Positions 50,384-60,763 of a DNA stretch of 64,000 bases are shown here, one piece after another (position 1 is the first letter of the stretch; the number at the start of each line of letters is the position of its first letter). The translations under genes and the position numbers were made by a program. The DNA lies in the NCBI GenBank assembly GCA_905250125.1, contig CAJNOL010000056.1, forward strand, positions 131,381-195,380, in the 5' to 3' direction. The stretch comes from Rotaria sordida (Eukaryota; Rotifera; Eurotatoria; Philodinida; Philodinidae). The notes below the pieces were generated by a model. The model searched no databases, was not told where the DNA came from, and worked only from the letters and a program-made list of their open reading frames with translations.

Positions 50384-51091
50384 ATGTATTGCTCGTGGTT
50401 GCGCATCACCAATTTAACATTTTCTATCGATGCAAAGAAAAGAGCAAATCAAGAGAGAGGGTTTATGCAATGCACAACACACGTACGTATATATATACAT
50501 ATATATATAACATACGGAGGCAATGATAATGATCTACGAAAGATGTACCAAACATACCGTTGACTATTTGTCAACATTCAACAATATTTGATCCCTTTCT
50601 TTTTCTTCATGTATTATATATCCGAATCATGTGTACCAACTTTGTCATCAATACTAAAATAAATATCAAACTTCTAAAAGAAAAAAAGATTCATACAAAT
50701 TCATTTGAAACATTATATAAAATTTCAAAATAGTTTAGAATTTTTTTTTACTTTTATTTGATAGATTAATTAAAACTTAAAATGTATCGTTTTTAAATAT
50801 AAGACAATTTTTTTTCGAAATTTTATAAAATGAAATTTTGATAGTTGAAACTATGATAAATCTATTTCAAGCCAATAATGTAAACAGTATTTCCTTGTTA
50901 AATATGTGTTACTATTCTATTACTTGATCAAATTTGTGATTACAACACGGATTGTTTGAAAACGTTTGATGATCAGAATTCCGCTAATTTATATGTAAAT
51001 TAGACGTGAATTAAAAAAATGGCTATCAACTACATTAATAGTTTATGTTGATCTATGTCGTTGTCATAAATTTTCTATATCGTTTCAGATA
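50384..51091. other. Intergenic, no gene seen
   Basis: Probable promoter region of the PAP2_C gene, with a short alternating ATAT/ACGT tract near 50481-50511. An acceptor-like TTTCAG precedes 51092. Confidence 0.5.
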
Positions 51092-51835
51092 ATGACTGTT
51101 CAATTAATGCCTGTCACAACTCGTGCTGCTTCGTTAAGAGCTCAGACCACTGGAGGAACAACACCGTTAGCGAATTCAACAGCGTTAACACAGGTATTAA
51201 TGCCAATATTGACCGGTAAAACAATTCGAAAATGTCGATCACAGTCAAAGCAACTTAAAGTACAGCCTTCTATCACTTCTATTGAACCTGAAATATGTTC
51301 CACCGTTGAACAAAAATCATCAGTTTTGCAAGTTTAATCTACAGTTAAAGTTAACAGTCATCATAATTGTGAAGATAAAATAACTGAAGAAGAAATTTAT
51401 AAGAAAGAAACATAATTTCATCTTCGCAATAGTCAATCAACAACTTTTTTTATTATCATCATTAATTCCATCATAAGCATCGTCCCGTTATAAGGTCAAT
51501 AATGTCAACAACAGAAACCGTGAAAAATAATTATCATACATAATCGTAAAAATCATCGAACAATGACGAGGATGACATGAGATTTGATCATTCAAATGCT
51601 ACTATTAATAAATTAGTGGTAAAAAGATATATTACAACCAGCACATCAACTCGAGTCTATAGGCTTTTTTATTTTAAGCTGAAGTTTGAGACATTCTCAC
51701 TTTTGGTAAACAACAGAGCTTTAGAAGATCTAAAAAAAACTGCCTGTTTCTCAATACGTGATTTGAGAAGAGGAGGAAAAGCCAGAATTGGTGGTGTGAA
51801 TCTCCTCTTCACCTTCACCCTCACGTAATACTTAA
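51092..51835 (+). pseudogene. Coding relic, unknown, possibly from a retroelement
   Basis: A frame opens at 51092 (MPVTTRAASLRAQTTGGTTP) with composition less AT-biased than its surroundings and stops after 81 codons. In the same frame a coding-like stretch continues past the stop (KVNSHHNCEDKITEEEIY) and stops again. A separate frame at 51577-51828 follows. An acceptor-like sequence lies just before the ATG. Ser/Thr-rich N-termini of this type occur in gag-like ORFs of animal retroelements, but no CCHC, protease or RT motif is visible, so the family is unassigned. Confidence 0.3.
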
Positions 51836-53961
51836 ATTAACGACTGTCAATTGATGTTTATTTAATTGTCGATAAATATCATAGATGATGAAATAAAATA
51901 CAAAATAGAAGATCAACATTTTGTGCACGTAAATTATTCGTTAATATCTGGTATAAAACTAATCCATAAGTCTACCATCTCAAACGAATATTTCTGGTTA
52001 ATATCACAAACAATAGCCAATTAGTTACTGTTGATCTTTTATTTTAGAGAGGAAAAAGAAGTTATTGCTTATCGGATTCAATAGATATCATTCGACTATG
52101 TGCACGATTTATTGTCCACGGACTTACTTTCCGTTGATTATTTGGAGAAACAGAAATGAGTAAATTTCGTGGAGTCAAAAACTTTTATGACTTTCTTGAA
52201 TTGCAGAGTAAAAACAAGAAAAAAATAAGGCATTTCTGATGGTGAAACAGACAAAAAAATTGATGCTTTGCAAATTCATTGATGAAAAACGACATTTTAA
52301 TTAAGCAAATGCAGTGAATTTCATTTTTAATCAAAATTATGCAATAAAATTAATGGAAATGTCTATTTTAATCAATGAATTTGAAATACATCAATTTTTT
52401 TGTCCGTGTCATCATTTTAATGCCATTTTTTGATTTTTTAACTCTCCGAGTTCACTTATACACTCTAAAACACTTGTAAAATTCCACCTGATATTAACTT
52501 AGATAATACTAAGGAATGATAGCAATATTATCTTATTCTTTTATTTAAGTTTTAAGACATATTCGTCAATAATATTCGACACAACAATGATAAAATAAGT
52601 GCAGATCCTTGTGCCTTTCTGATAGCCACATTTTTGGATTAATATAGAAGAACGGTTTTCATTCTAATACACTCAATCAAAAAAAAAAGATAGGTATTAA
52701 TAATTGTATCACTCCTCATTTCGTTTCCAAACATCTTCATCAATAAGACATAAAGGTTAACAATGATATGAATAGTTTTGATATGCATGTTAGTGTGCTA
52801 ATATTTTTGGAAGCTTATAGAAAAGCGCAATAATTTTGTCACACATATTGACTCAATAATCTTCTTAAGTTCTAGAAAGTTATCTCCTATAGTGTATAAG
52901 AATAAGAAATTCTGAAATTGTTTTGAAACTAATAAGATTTCTTTGATACCATTTTAATGAATATTGCATATCATTAAATAATGTTTTATATCTGTCACAA
53001 GTAAATACATGTAGATTATAAATGGAATCTGTAGTTTTGCATTCGAATGATTGAAGAAATGTTTAGAATAATTATCGAAGATTATTATTGTGATGGAAAC
53101 ATGATACAGCAATTGACAACTGTTTGCAGAAAAAGAGCCTTGTATAAAATTAATTGTTTTTTTTTTAAGTTTTGTTTTCATCGTTCGAATTAGTTACAAA
53201 TATCTTTTTTCTAGAAAGAAACTTTTCGATAGCTATATATTAAGCAATGATTATACGAAATTGTAGTTGTTTCTGTTTTCAATATAAATATACACTTATA
53301 ATCATGATGGTATCTATTCATTCAATAAAATCATCAAATATCAATATTCATCTATCGAAACAAGGTCATCATATTTTCTTGTATTGTTTGTTATGAAAAA
53401 AATATCTTCTTAAAAATTATCAATGCCACTCTAAATCAAAATATTTCAACAAGCAATTAATGTATTTGTAAAAATCCTTAAAAAAATATGATGCATGTAA
53501 TGGTATGAAGATAAAAAATGAATAGGCCATCGTACATTTATATGTAGTTTTCATTGTCGTTATTATATTGATGCACTTTGAAAAAATCGATTTCTTTCAG
53601 CTGTTGGATTCATAAAGACAAAAAAAAGGAACGGCATATGTTAAATAGCTAATACCTCAATTTTTACTTTGTTTTTGGTATCAGCTGTAGTGAAAAGACC
53701 ATACTAATCGATATTCTTTCATCAATTTTTTCCGGATTCTTGTTTTATTTTTATCGATCGATCAAGATTTTTTTTAGAGAGGAAGGAAAACGTACTATAT
53801 CGTGCCGTAATTATTCTATATTAACTAAAAAGTTAAAAATTAATTCATTGACAAAGATATTATGGAAATATATTATCTAAATTACAATCAAAAATTATTT
53901 TTCTTTTATTTCAAACTAATATGTAAACAGATAAACACTGAAGAATTAGAGATACATTTGT
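51836..53961. other. Intergenic, no gene seen
   Basis: AT-rich sequence. A segment near 52228-52400 has a weak inverted symmetry (GGCATTTCTGATGGTGAAAC... with a complementary ...TGTCATCATTTTAATGCCA), which may be a small decayed foldback element. The minus frame at 52954-53181 is not supported. Confidence 0.45.
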
Positions 53962-54192
53962 ATGAAAATTTTGGCATGTTTTTTGTTTTTTTCGGTTTTA
54001 CCAACGATCAATTGGACAGTAAACTTATTAATTTGTGACACTGTTGTATCATATTTGAGCACAAATGATTTGACGTCTATTAGTGTAGAAATTTCATCAT
54101 TAACCCAGTTTTTTATTCAACTGTTGGAATATAATATTCCAACGCAAAGAGAAAATAATCTGATGCATTATTTTTATTTGGCTACCATTTAA
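53962..54192 (+). CDS. Small hypothetical secreted-type ORF, possibly truncated by an insertion
   Basis: 76 codons beginning MKILACFLFFSVLPTINWTV, which looks like a signal peptide, followed by DTVVSYLSTNDLTSISVEIS. It stops at TTTAA, exactly where the foldback element at 54193 begins, so an original gene may have been cut there. There is no recognised domain, and chance is possible. Confidence 0.25.
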   Translation: MKILACFLFFSVLPTINWTVNLLICDTVVSYLSTNDLTSISVEISSLTQFFIQLLEYNIPTQRENNLMHYFYLATI

Positions 54193-54607
54193 GTGGTCAG
54201 TATAATAGATGAAATGGTCAGTAAAAAAATATGTAAATGATCAGTATAATTATGAAATGGTCAGTATTGAAATTGGCAGTAATTAATTGTAAAATGGTCA
54301 GTTTATTAAATAAAGTAGCAGTAAAAAATTTCATCTTATATCAGTAAGAAATACAAATTTGGTCAGTGAAAAATACAAAATTTATCAGTAGAAAGGTAAG
54401 TTTTATCAGTAGAAAATAAATTTAAAAAAATCAAAGAATCACATAATTAGGAGAAATTTTAACAGCAATTGAAAAGAAAAGAAAAAGAAAATCAAATTAT
54501 TGTATCAATAAAGAAGATTTAGCCTTTGCTGGTCTACCTCTTTTTCTTTTCTCACCGATTGGAACTGTTTTTGCCGCTGACGGTGGTTTTCAATATTTCA
54601 AACGAAT

Positions 54608-54745
54608 AGGGTGTGGGTAGGTGTGGGTGTAGGGTATGTGCGTGTGGGATGTTTATGTGTCCGTGAGTGTAGCTGTGGCTGTCGCGTTGAGTGTGGGTGC
54701 GGGTATCGAGAAAGAGTTTATACACATCCACACCCACATCCACCC
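54608..54745. repeat. Degenerate telomere-like GTGTGGG repeat
   Basis: A G-rich run with many GTGTGGG and GTGTAGGG variants over 54608-54706, followed by a short C-rich counterpart (ACACATCCACACCCACATCC) at 54721-54740. Bdelloid telomeres are reported to use TGTGGG-type repeats, so this may be interstitial telomere-like DNA captured by the element. A second C-rich tract sits at 55196-55268. Confidence 0.55.
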
Positions 54746-54920
54746 TATATATAGGATAGATAAAAACAGTGACGAGAGAAGAAGTCGAGAAGCTTCTTTT
54801 CCTTTATTTTAGACAATGCACAATAAGAAGAATTAAAACAACGACTCCTCTTATTCACAAAATGTGTAGGTTAAAAGAAACAGATTAAAAGAATAGGTCA
54901 AAAGAACCAGAATACATTTA

Positions 54921-55499
54921 CAGGGTAATTGAAAAGTAACTTTCTATCTTAAATTCTTTGTTACTCTCAAACGACAAAAGATATCGTCCTGATTTTTTCA
55001 CCATTGTGAAGTATGGTCTATGGCATTTCGTTCTAGATGAAACAAATCGATTGATCATTTGGCTGTCTAAGATCAAACCCAAATTTTGTCTTGACAACAT
55101 ATGGAAAAAACTCATTATTTTTGGTAGTTTATTATTCGTATACTAGAAGCAGGATGTTAGTGTGTTGATTTGGGTGAACATTTTTGCATTGTCCAAACAC
55201 ACATCACAACTTCACATACACACCCATATGCACATCCCACACCTATACGCACACTCACATCCACACCCTGATTCTACTACAAGAATAATAAACTACTAAA
55301 AATAATTATTTTTTCCCATATGTTGTCAAGACAAAATTCGGGTTTGATCTTAGACAACCAAACGATCAGTCGATTTGTTTCATCTAGAACAAAATGCCAT
55401 AGTCTATGCTTCACAATGGTGAAAAAATTAGGACGATATCTTATGTTGTTTGAGAGTAATAAAGAATTTAAAATAGGCAGTTACTTTTCAATCATCCTG
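54921..55499. mobile_element. Mariner-type foldback MITE nested in the TTAA element
   Basis: The ends CAGGGTAATTGAAAAGTAAC and, inverted, CAGGATGATTGAAAAGTAAC closely follow mariner-type terminal repeats. TA flanks both sides (54919-54920 and 55500-55501). The arms pair for about 220 bases on each side (e.g. CATATGGAAAAAACTC against its inverse). The unpaired centre (about 55140-55275) contains the CA-rich telomere-like tract (CACACCC and CACATCC variants). It is non-autonomous. Confidence 0.85.
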
Positions 55500-55799
55500 T
55501 AGAGTAGCTGAAGACAAGAAAGAAAAGGAAAAAAGTGATTCACTCTATACCCATTTCAATTTTTATACTGATCCTTTAATATAATCGACTGTTAATAAAT
55601 TATATTTACTGATTTTTAAATGTATTTGCAAACCTAATTAGTTAATAACCGACCGTTTAAATAATTTACTGATCAATCATTTATTTTACTGACCAATCAT
55701 TTATTTTACTGACCGATCATTTATTTTACTGGTCAATCATTAAATTGACTGATTTTATAATTATCTCACTTACTGACCATTTCATGTATTTTACTGACC

Positions 55800-56388
55800 T
55801 TAAAATAATTCCCCTTTTTATTTCAATGTTCAAATAGTTTTTACTTCTTTTCGAAAGCACGATAAACTGTTGGTGAAGTTGTATATATCTATTTTAAAGT
55901 ATCCATTTGTAGATTAAGAGACTTTTATTTTCAAATAAATTTACGGTTTTTTCAATATAGAAAATGTTAAAGGAAAAACTATTTCGACAAATGAAGTTGT
56001 CTCATAGATCATCATAAATTTTGACGCAGATAGAATTTATTTTTTGTATGATTATTAAAATGAACCATTTGATTATTATTTAATAATCTTCTTATTTTCA
56101 AAACATAATTTTACTCTTTATTTGTCAGTGTTTATTCATTTATATATTAGTTTGCAATTAAAAACATATATATTTTTCGATTGTAACTTTAATTTGGATA
56201 GTATGTTTTCATAGTATCATTGTCAAATTTAACATATTCTTTTCAGATGATGTATGAATTGCATGTTACTATGAGGTAATTCCACATATGAGATTTAAAA
56301 AATATAGATTTTGATCCATTAGTGTATTGAATTGTAGTTAGATTGTAAATGAAGCATTATTGACTATAGTTGATCAATATGAAGAAAA
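55800..56388. other. Flank of the foldback element up to the assembly gap
   Basis: AT-rich sequence with no coding signal, except that it may include the start of the gene whose end is at 56401-56502; an ATGAAGAAA lies directly before the Ns. Confidence 0.4.
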
Positions 56389-56398
56389 NNNNNNNNNN
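56389..56398. other. Assembly gap (10 N)
   Basis: Ten Ns immediately upstream of coding sequence, so the true missing length is unknown and probably contains most of a gene. Confidence 0.95.
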
Positions 56399-56400
56399 AA

Positions 56401-56502
56401 CAACAAGAGATAGCTAAAAGCGAAAGTGAGACTATAGAACGCAGCGAATCCGAATCTGAGGCAGTCGCGGTTGATGACGTTCCATTGGAAGCGGATAAAT
56501 AA
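56401..56502 (+). CDS. 3' end of a gene cut by the gap; acidic C-terminus
   Basis: The frame after the Ns reads QQEIAKSESETIERSESESE, then AVAVDDVPLEADK and a stop. The sequence is markedly richer in GC than its surroundings and uses codons such as GCG, CGC and GTC, unlike nearby genes. The acidic Ser/Glu-rich tail resembles C-terminal tails of many unrelated proteins, so the family cannot be named. Codon use differing from neighbours could mean a highly expressed or recently acquired gene. Confidence 0.5.
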   Translation, partial: QQEIAKSESETIERSESESEAVAVDDVPLEADK

Positions 56503-57270
56503 CTGTTAACATAAATTTATGTAAACATGTTATCAACAAATTATACGTATTCTTAATCTATTTTAACATTCATTATATTTTATAGTGATTGGTGCATCTA
56601 TTTGTTTCAAGTTTACTAAATCAGCATGCATTGGTTTTTTTCCCTTTTCCCCTTTTTTCTCCATTGTTGGGATAATAAACTTCAATAAATTATTTTGAGA
56701 CGAATGTCTCACAGAATAATTCATCTAATTTCATCTTTCTTTTTTTTTAAACAGTTATTCTGATCAATCGATGCTTTTTTTTTGAATACAAGAAACAACA
56801 AGATTATGAATGTTCATTTAACAATCATCTAAAAAAGATGATATAAGATTGATATATGTTAAATTAAGCAAGTTTACATCTAGTGTTGTTGTACCATATG
56901 TTTTCCTCGTTTTTTTGATATATCTGTTGATTATTTTTTTCCTTGGTCGTTCCTCCTTGTGTAAATCGTACATTTTGCTCAACTAACGTCTTATCTACTG
57001 TCGCATACATCGTTCGTCAAATTACTCTACTAAACAGATTTTATGCTTATTGATGGGTGTTAATGTAAGAATTTTGCTTTTTGCATCTAAATCCAAATGT
57101 ATTTGTTTAATTTATGTTAAACATTTGGTATTTCATGTGTTTACAACCGATAGATTCTCTATTTTCATTGAAGAATAGGACTGAACTTTTTGGAAGATTG
57201 GCCTTTCGAATAGAGTCCTGTGGGGCAAACTTTTTCATGTTTTGAATCTCATTTCTCCTATTGACTGAAA
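56503..57270. other. Intergenic, 3' flank
   Basis: The 3' flank of the truncated gene, with AATAAA-like signals near 56676 and 56689. No other gene. Confidence 0.5.
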
Positions 57271-57272
57271 GG

Positions 57273-58380
57273 CGGCTAAATCCACGAGGTGCAGTAGTCA
57301 ATTTATTGCTTTTCATTAAGTCGGCTGACTGCACGAAGTGCAGTAGCCGACTTATTGCTTTTCACTCGCTTAGTTGCCATGGCAAATTCTTCTTCTTCTT
57401 CTTCTTCTTCTCCGTGTTCTCGACGCATGAGTCCCGATTCAAGTCAGCCACTCGTTCTCAGCTCCTGAGTATCATTTTCAGTTGAAAAAAACTTGGCGAA
57501 ATCCTGAGAACGTGACGAGTGCACATCTGAAATCCGTTTTTCGAAATTCGACGCCGTTCGGGAGATATAAATAATGTCAAAAATGATAATTAACAGCTGA
57601 TAGTTTTCTTATATGGTTATAGATGACTCAGTTTTGAAAGACCATTCATTACTCAGATCTCATGTGCATATATACTTTAATTATCGTTTTGCATAGCTTA
57701 AATTCATCCAAGAAGGAGTCTAAAACGTTTAAAAAAATCTCTGCATGGTTTATACACATGAGATACAAAGAACGATAATGAACAGCTGAGAGCTTCCTTA
57801 TATGGAAATCTATGATTCAGGTTCATTAAGTCGTTATCATTTCCTCTAGATGAGTCTTAGGTTTAGAAATAGTAGATGTCGTAGAAGATCAGATTTCGAT
57901 ATTTCTCGGGCTCTGCAGTCAGCCGACTATTCTAGCCGGCCTCGGGCCGGATGGAGGTCTAGTTTGCTTAATTGTCATGACAAATCCTTTTATTCGACGC
58001 ATTAGTCATGACTCAAGTCAGCCACTCGTTCTCTACACCGAACTATCATTTTGAAATGAGAAAAAATTTGCCGAAAACATGAGAATATGACGAGTGTACA
58101 TCTGAAATCCGTGCTTTTTGTAAACTCGATTCTGTTCGGAGGCTATAAAAATATGAAAAATGATAAGTAATTGCTAAGAGCTTTCTTATATGGCAATAGT
58201 TGGTTCAGATTCATTATCTCTTAACTTGTCAACTAAGCCAGGATAGCTGAACGCAATTGAAATACATTATGATTTCCTCTTCACTTCGGAAGTTTCAGAT
58301 TTAGAAATAGGAGGCGTTGCATAAAATCGCTTTCTGATATTGTTTGGACTCGTGCAGTCAGTCGCTTTTTCAACTCGAGC
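57273..58380. repeat. TIR-bounded repeat with a diverged second copy (non-autonomous element candidate)
   Basis: A perfect 15-base inverted pair, AGTCGGCTGACTGCA at 57319-57333 and TGCAGTCAGCCGACT at 57914-57928, bounds about 610 bases. A second copy follows about 575 bases on: AAGTCAGCCACTCGTTCTC recurs at 57441 and 58015, and GACGAGTG..ACATCTGAAATCC at 57514 and 58089. It ends in a degenerate TGCAGTCAGTCGCT at 58353. A short block around CTTATATGG appears three times (near 57608, 57792, 58183). At the left edge two ~50-base tandem units create a strong hairpin (57318-57353). (TTC)n lies at about 57387-57411. The DNA is richer in GC than its flanks. No ORF. Confidence 0.65.
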
Positions 58381-58399
58381 TTTCTTCAAGTGGCAGTCT

Positions 58400-59753
58400 A
58401 GTTCTTTTTTTTCTGTTATTTATTAAATATTAAGATGTTTACTAGAAATAAAATATTTAGAGTGTACGACACATTTTGATATAAAGATTTTAAAAAATTC
58501 AGAACATTGGTTCTTTTCTATATTGTTCTGTCCCGAAAAATCTTCGTGACAAACGGAGATTTTTCGGAATTCAGGCCTATCCTGCAGCACTCTACTTTCG
58601 AGTGATCGCAAGAAACTTTTTGAGAATGCTCATGCATAATATAAATAGCATAAACAGCCTGTCAGCAGTTAGAAAATATTTGGTCAAGTATTTAGCTTAA
58701 AATAAGGATGTTTTTACAGTGAGGGTACGGCGAAAATGTTTACTGTTACTGTATGTTGAATAGAACATAGAAATATGCACGTCAGTGCAAGAAAGAAAAA
58801 ACAGGCGATGTATAGCGTCATCTATAGCGAAAAATTTATACCGATTTTGATAGTTTTTCGATAACCATGATTTTATATGAACATTTTTCGATGAAAAACC
58901 AAAGAAAAATATAAAATGACATATAAAGGATGTTTAGCATGTTTTCAATAGTCATTATCTTTATGCAATAAAAATATATATTCGAAATTGAATGAGTCAT
59001 ATTCTTCTATCATGAGTAGACAAATATCAACAACTCAAAAATAAATCATGTGCTAGATTTGATTGAATACATTTTATATGAGAAAGAATCAATCAATAAA
59101 ATAAATGGAAAAGAAAATAACCGATGTTTAACATTATTTAATTTTATTCTTGAATAATTTATATTTAAATATTATTTACAATTATTCATACCCTAGAAAT
59201 TGTTTTCTAATTAAACTATTTTTTTAAACCTTTTTATCTCTATTAGATAAATGACAATGCATGATAAATATTAAAGATGATTTTCATGAAGACTTGCCAT
59301 AGACACTTTTATTTACGTTATACTTTCTACTCAATAACCTTCTTTTCAATATGCAAATAGAGGCCAAAACAGATGTATTTGATACCTCTATATGATCTTT
59401 ATCATCTACTTTTCATTCTCCGTCGATTTATTTTGCTAAATTAATTTTGACACGAATGATACTGTTAACATATTCAGATCTTAATCGATTTTCAAGTGAA
59501 TTTATTAGTAAAACAATCAAAAGATTTATCTACTAATAATTCCAATTAATTATCATTTAAAAGATTTTATGAAATTTATCATCATAACAAACAATTGATA
59601 ATATTCTTGAATTTTCAAGTTATTCATATTTTAATTATCTACAATATATAATTCAATCAAAAAATAGACACACATCTCTTATTTAAAATTAGCAAATTAA
59701 TTTTGAAAAGTTTTACTTTGACAAATTCTCGAATTTCTATTTTTATTTTATAA
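58400..59753. other. Intergenic, promoter side of the F-box pair
   Basis: AT-rich, with no coding signal apart from the unsupported minus frame at 58423-58611. Confidence 0.5.
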
Positions 59754-60728
59754 ATGAATATAAATAATCATTTATCCACAATGGAATCATTACCGAATGA
59801 AATTCTTATTGATTTATATGGATATTTCGATGGTCAAGAACTTTATAATATTTTTTATAATCTTAATTCTCGTTTTAATTCTCTTATTCAATCATTATCA
59901 TATCTTTCTTATTATTTTCAAGCACCTTTTGATAATATAATTGATTATAATATAATATTTTCATCTCAAATTTATACACTTAATATTTATTCAAAACAAA
60001 ATATAAAATTTAATCAATTTTTTAATATTCATCGTCTTATTATATGGTTTCCAACTGATGAACAAATCATTCAAATAAATTCTAAAACTTTTCCATATCT
60101 TGAATATCTTTCTGTATCATATACTATTGCAAACTCTTCAATTTGTTCATTATATCAAAAGATATTTTCTAATAATTTTCCATTATTAAAATCTTGTTTT
60201 TTATCTGGACATGAATTATCAATAGATACAATTGAATGGACTCAATCACCAAATCTTCAATATTTATATATAACATCTATTGATCCATCGATTTTAAATG
60301 CTTGTCAGAATTTATATTCTTTAAATTTAATATTACCAACATTAAATAATATATCGAAGAATTTCAATATTTATATTAATCTTAAACGAATGAAATTAAT
60401 TCTTACAAGTATTATTTGGTTTGAAAATGAAAAAAAATTTGAAATACTTTTTTCATCTATGCCAAATATTGAACGATTATCTTTACATAAATTATTTTCT
60501 GTAATAAATTCAATTGATTTACTTCGTAATTATGATTGGTTATCAACAATTATAATTCATTGTTTACCATTATTAAAACAATTTACGTATTATATTTATA
60601 TTTTTAATTTATTTAATATAGATCAAACAGATATTGATCAAAATCTTCTTGAAATAAAGAAAAAATTTTCGAAAATTTATAAAAATCAATCTGAATATTT
60701 TCTTAAAATAAAACAATATAATACATAA
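59754..60728 (+). CDS. F-box protein, intronless, copy 1 of tandem family
   Basis: 324 residues in one exon. MESLPNEILIDLYGYFDGQE, from an internal Met at residue 10 (59781), is the F-box start; LYNIFYNLNSRFNSLIQ completes it (to about residue 50). F-boxes bind SKP1 in SCF ubiquitin ligases. The rest is Leu/Ile-rich with irregular repeats (e.g. FPYLEYLSVSY, SPNLQYLYITS, NLYSLNLIL), fitting a degenerate leucine-rich-repeat substrate-binding region. Large F-box/LRR families of this kind are a feature of bdelloid genomes as I understand it. Either Met could start. Codon use is extremely AT-biased. Confidence 0.8.
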   Translation: MNINNHLSTMESLPNEILIDLYGYFDGQELYNIFYNLNSRFNSLIQSLSYLSYYFQAPFDNIIDYNIIFSSQIYTLNIYSKQNIKFNQFFNIHRLIIWFPTDEQIIQINSKTFPYLEYLSVSYTIANSSICSLYQKIFSNNFPLLKSCFLSGHELSIDTIEWTQSPNLQYLYITSIDPSILNACQNLYSLNLILPTLNNISKNFNIYINLKRMKLILTSIIWFENEKKFEILFSSMPNIERLSLHKLFSVINSIDLLRNYDWLSTIIIHCLPLLKQFTYYIYIFNLFNIDQTDIDQNLLEIKKKFSKIYKNQSEYFLKIKQYNT

Positions 60729-60763
60729 TATAATTTTCTTCGAATTGTTTTATTTTTCTAGAT

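Larger units (their letters stand above)
54193..55799. mobile_element. TTAA-flanked foldback element with inverted arrays of GGTCAGTA repeats
   Basis: Both ends carry arrays of about 20-25-base units centred on GGTCAGTA. On the left (54195-54412) they point inward on the + strand; on the right (55565-55799) they appear as TACTGACC. The outermost units align end to end (GGTCAGTATAATAGATGAAA against the reverse-strand GGTCAGTAAAATACATGAAA), so they are real terminal inverted repeats. TTAA lies at 54189-54192 and again at 55800-55803, suggesting TTAA target duplication. The interior has no transposase; it holds telomere-like G-rich repeats (54608-54745) and a second, TA-flanked element (54921-55499). 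The family is unknown to me; TTAA flanks recall piggyBac, but the tip sequence does not obviously match it. Confidence 0.75.

Noticed and set aside
54552-54743. Minus-strand 63-codon His/Thr-rich frame
   Set aside because: It is the translation of the telomere-like GTGTGGG repeat, not a gene.
54918-55502. Similar short frames in opposite orientations (54918-55115 and 55320-55502)
   Set aside because: They are the two arms of the foldback MITE read in mirror image; the apparent shared protein is a consequence of the palindrome.
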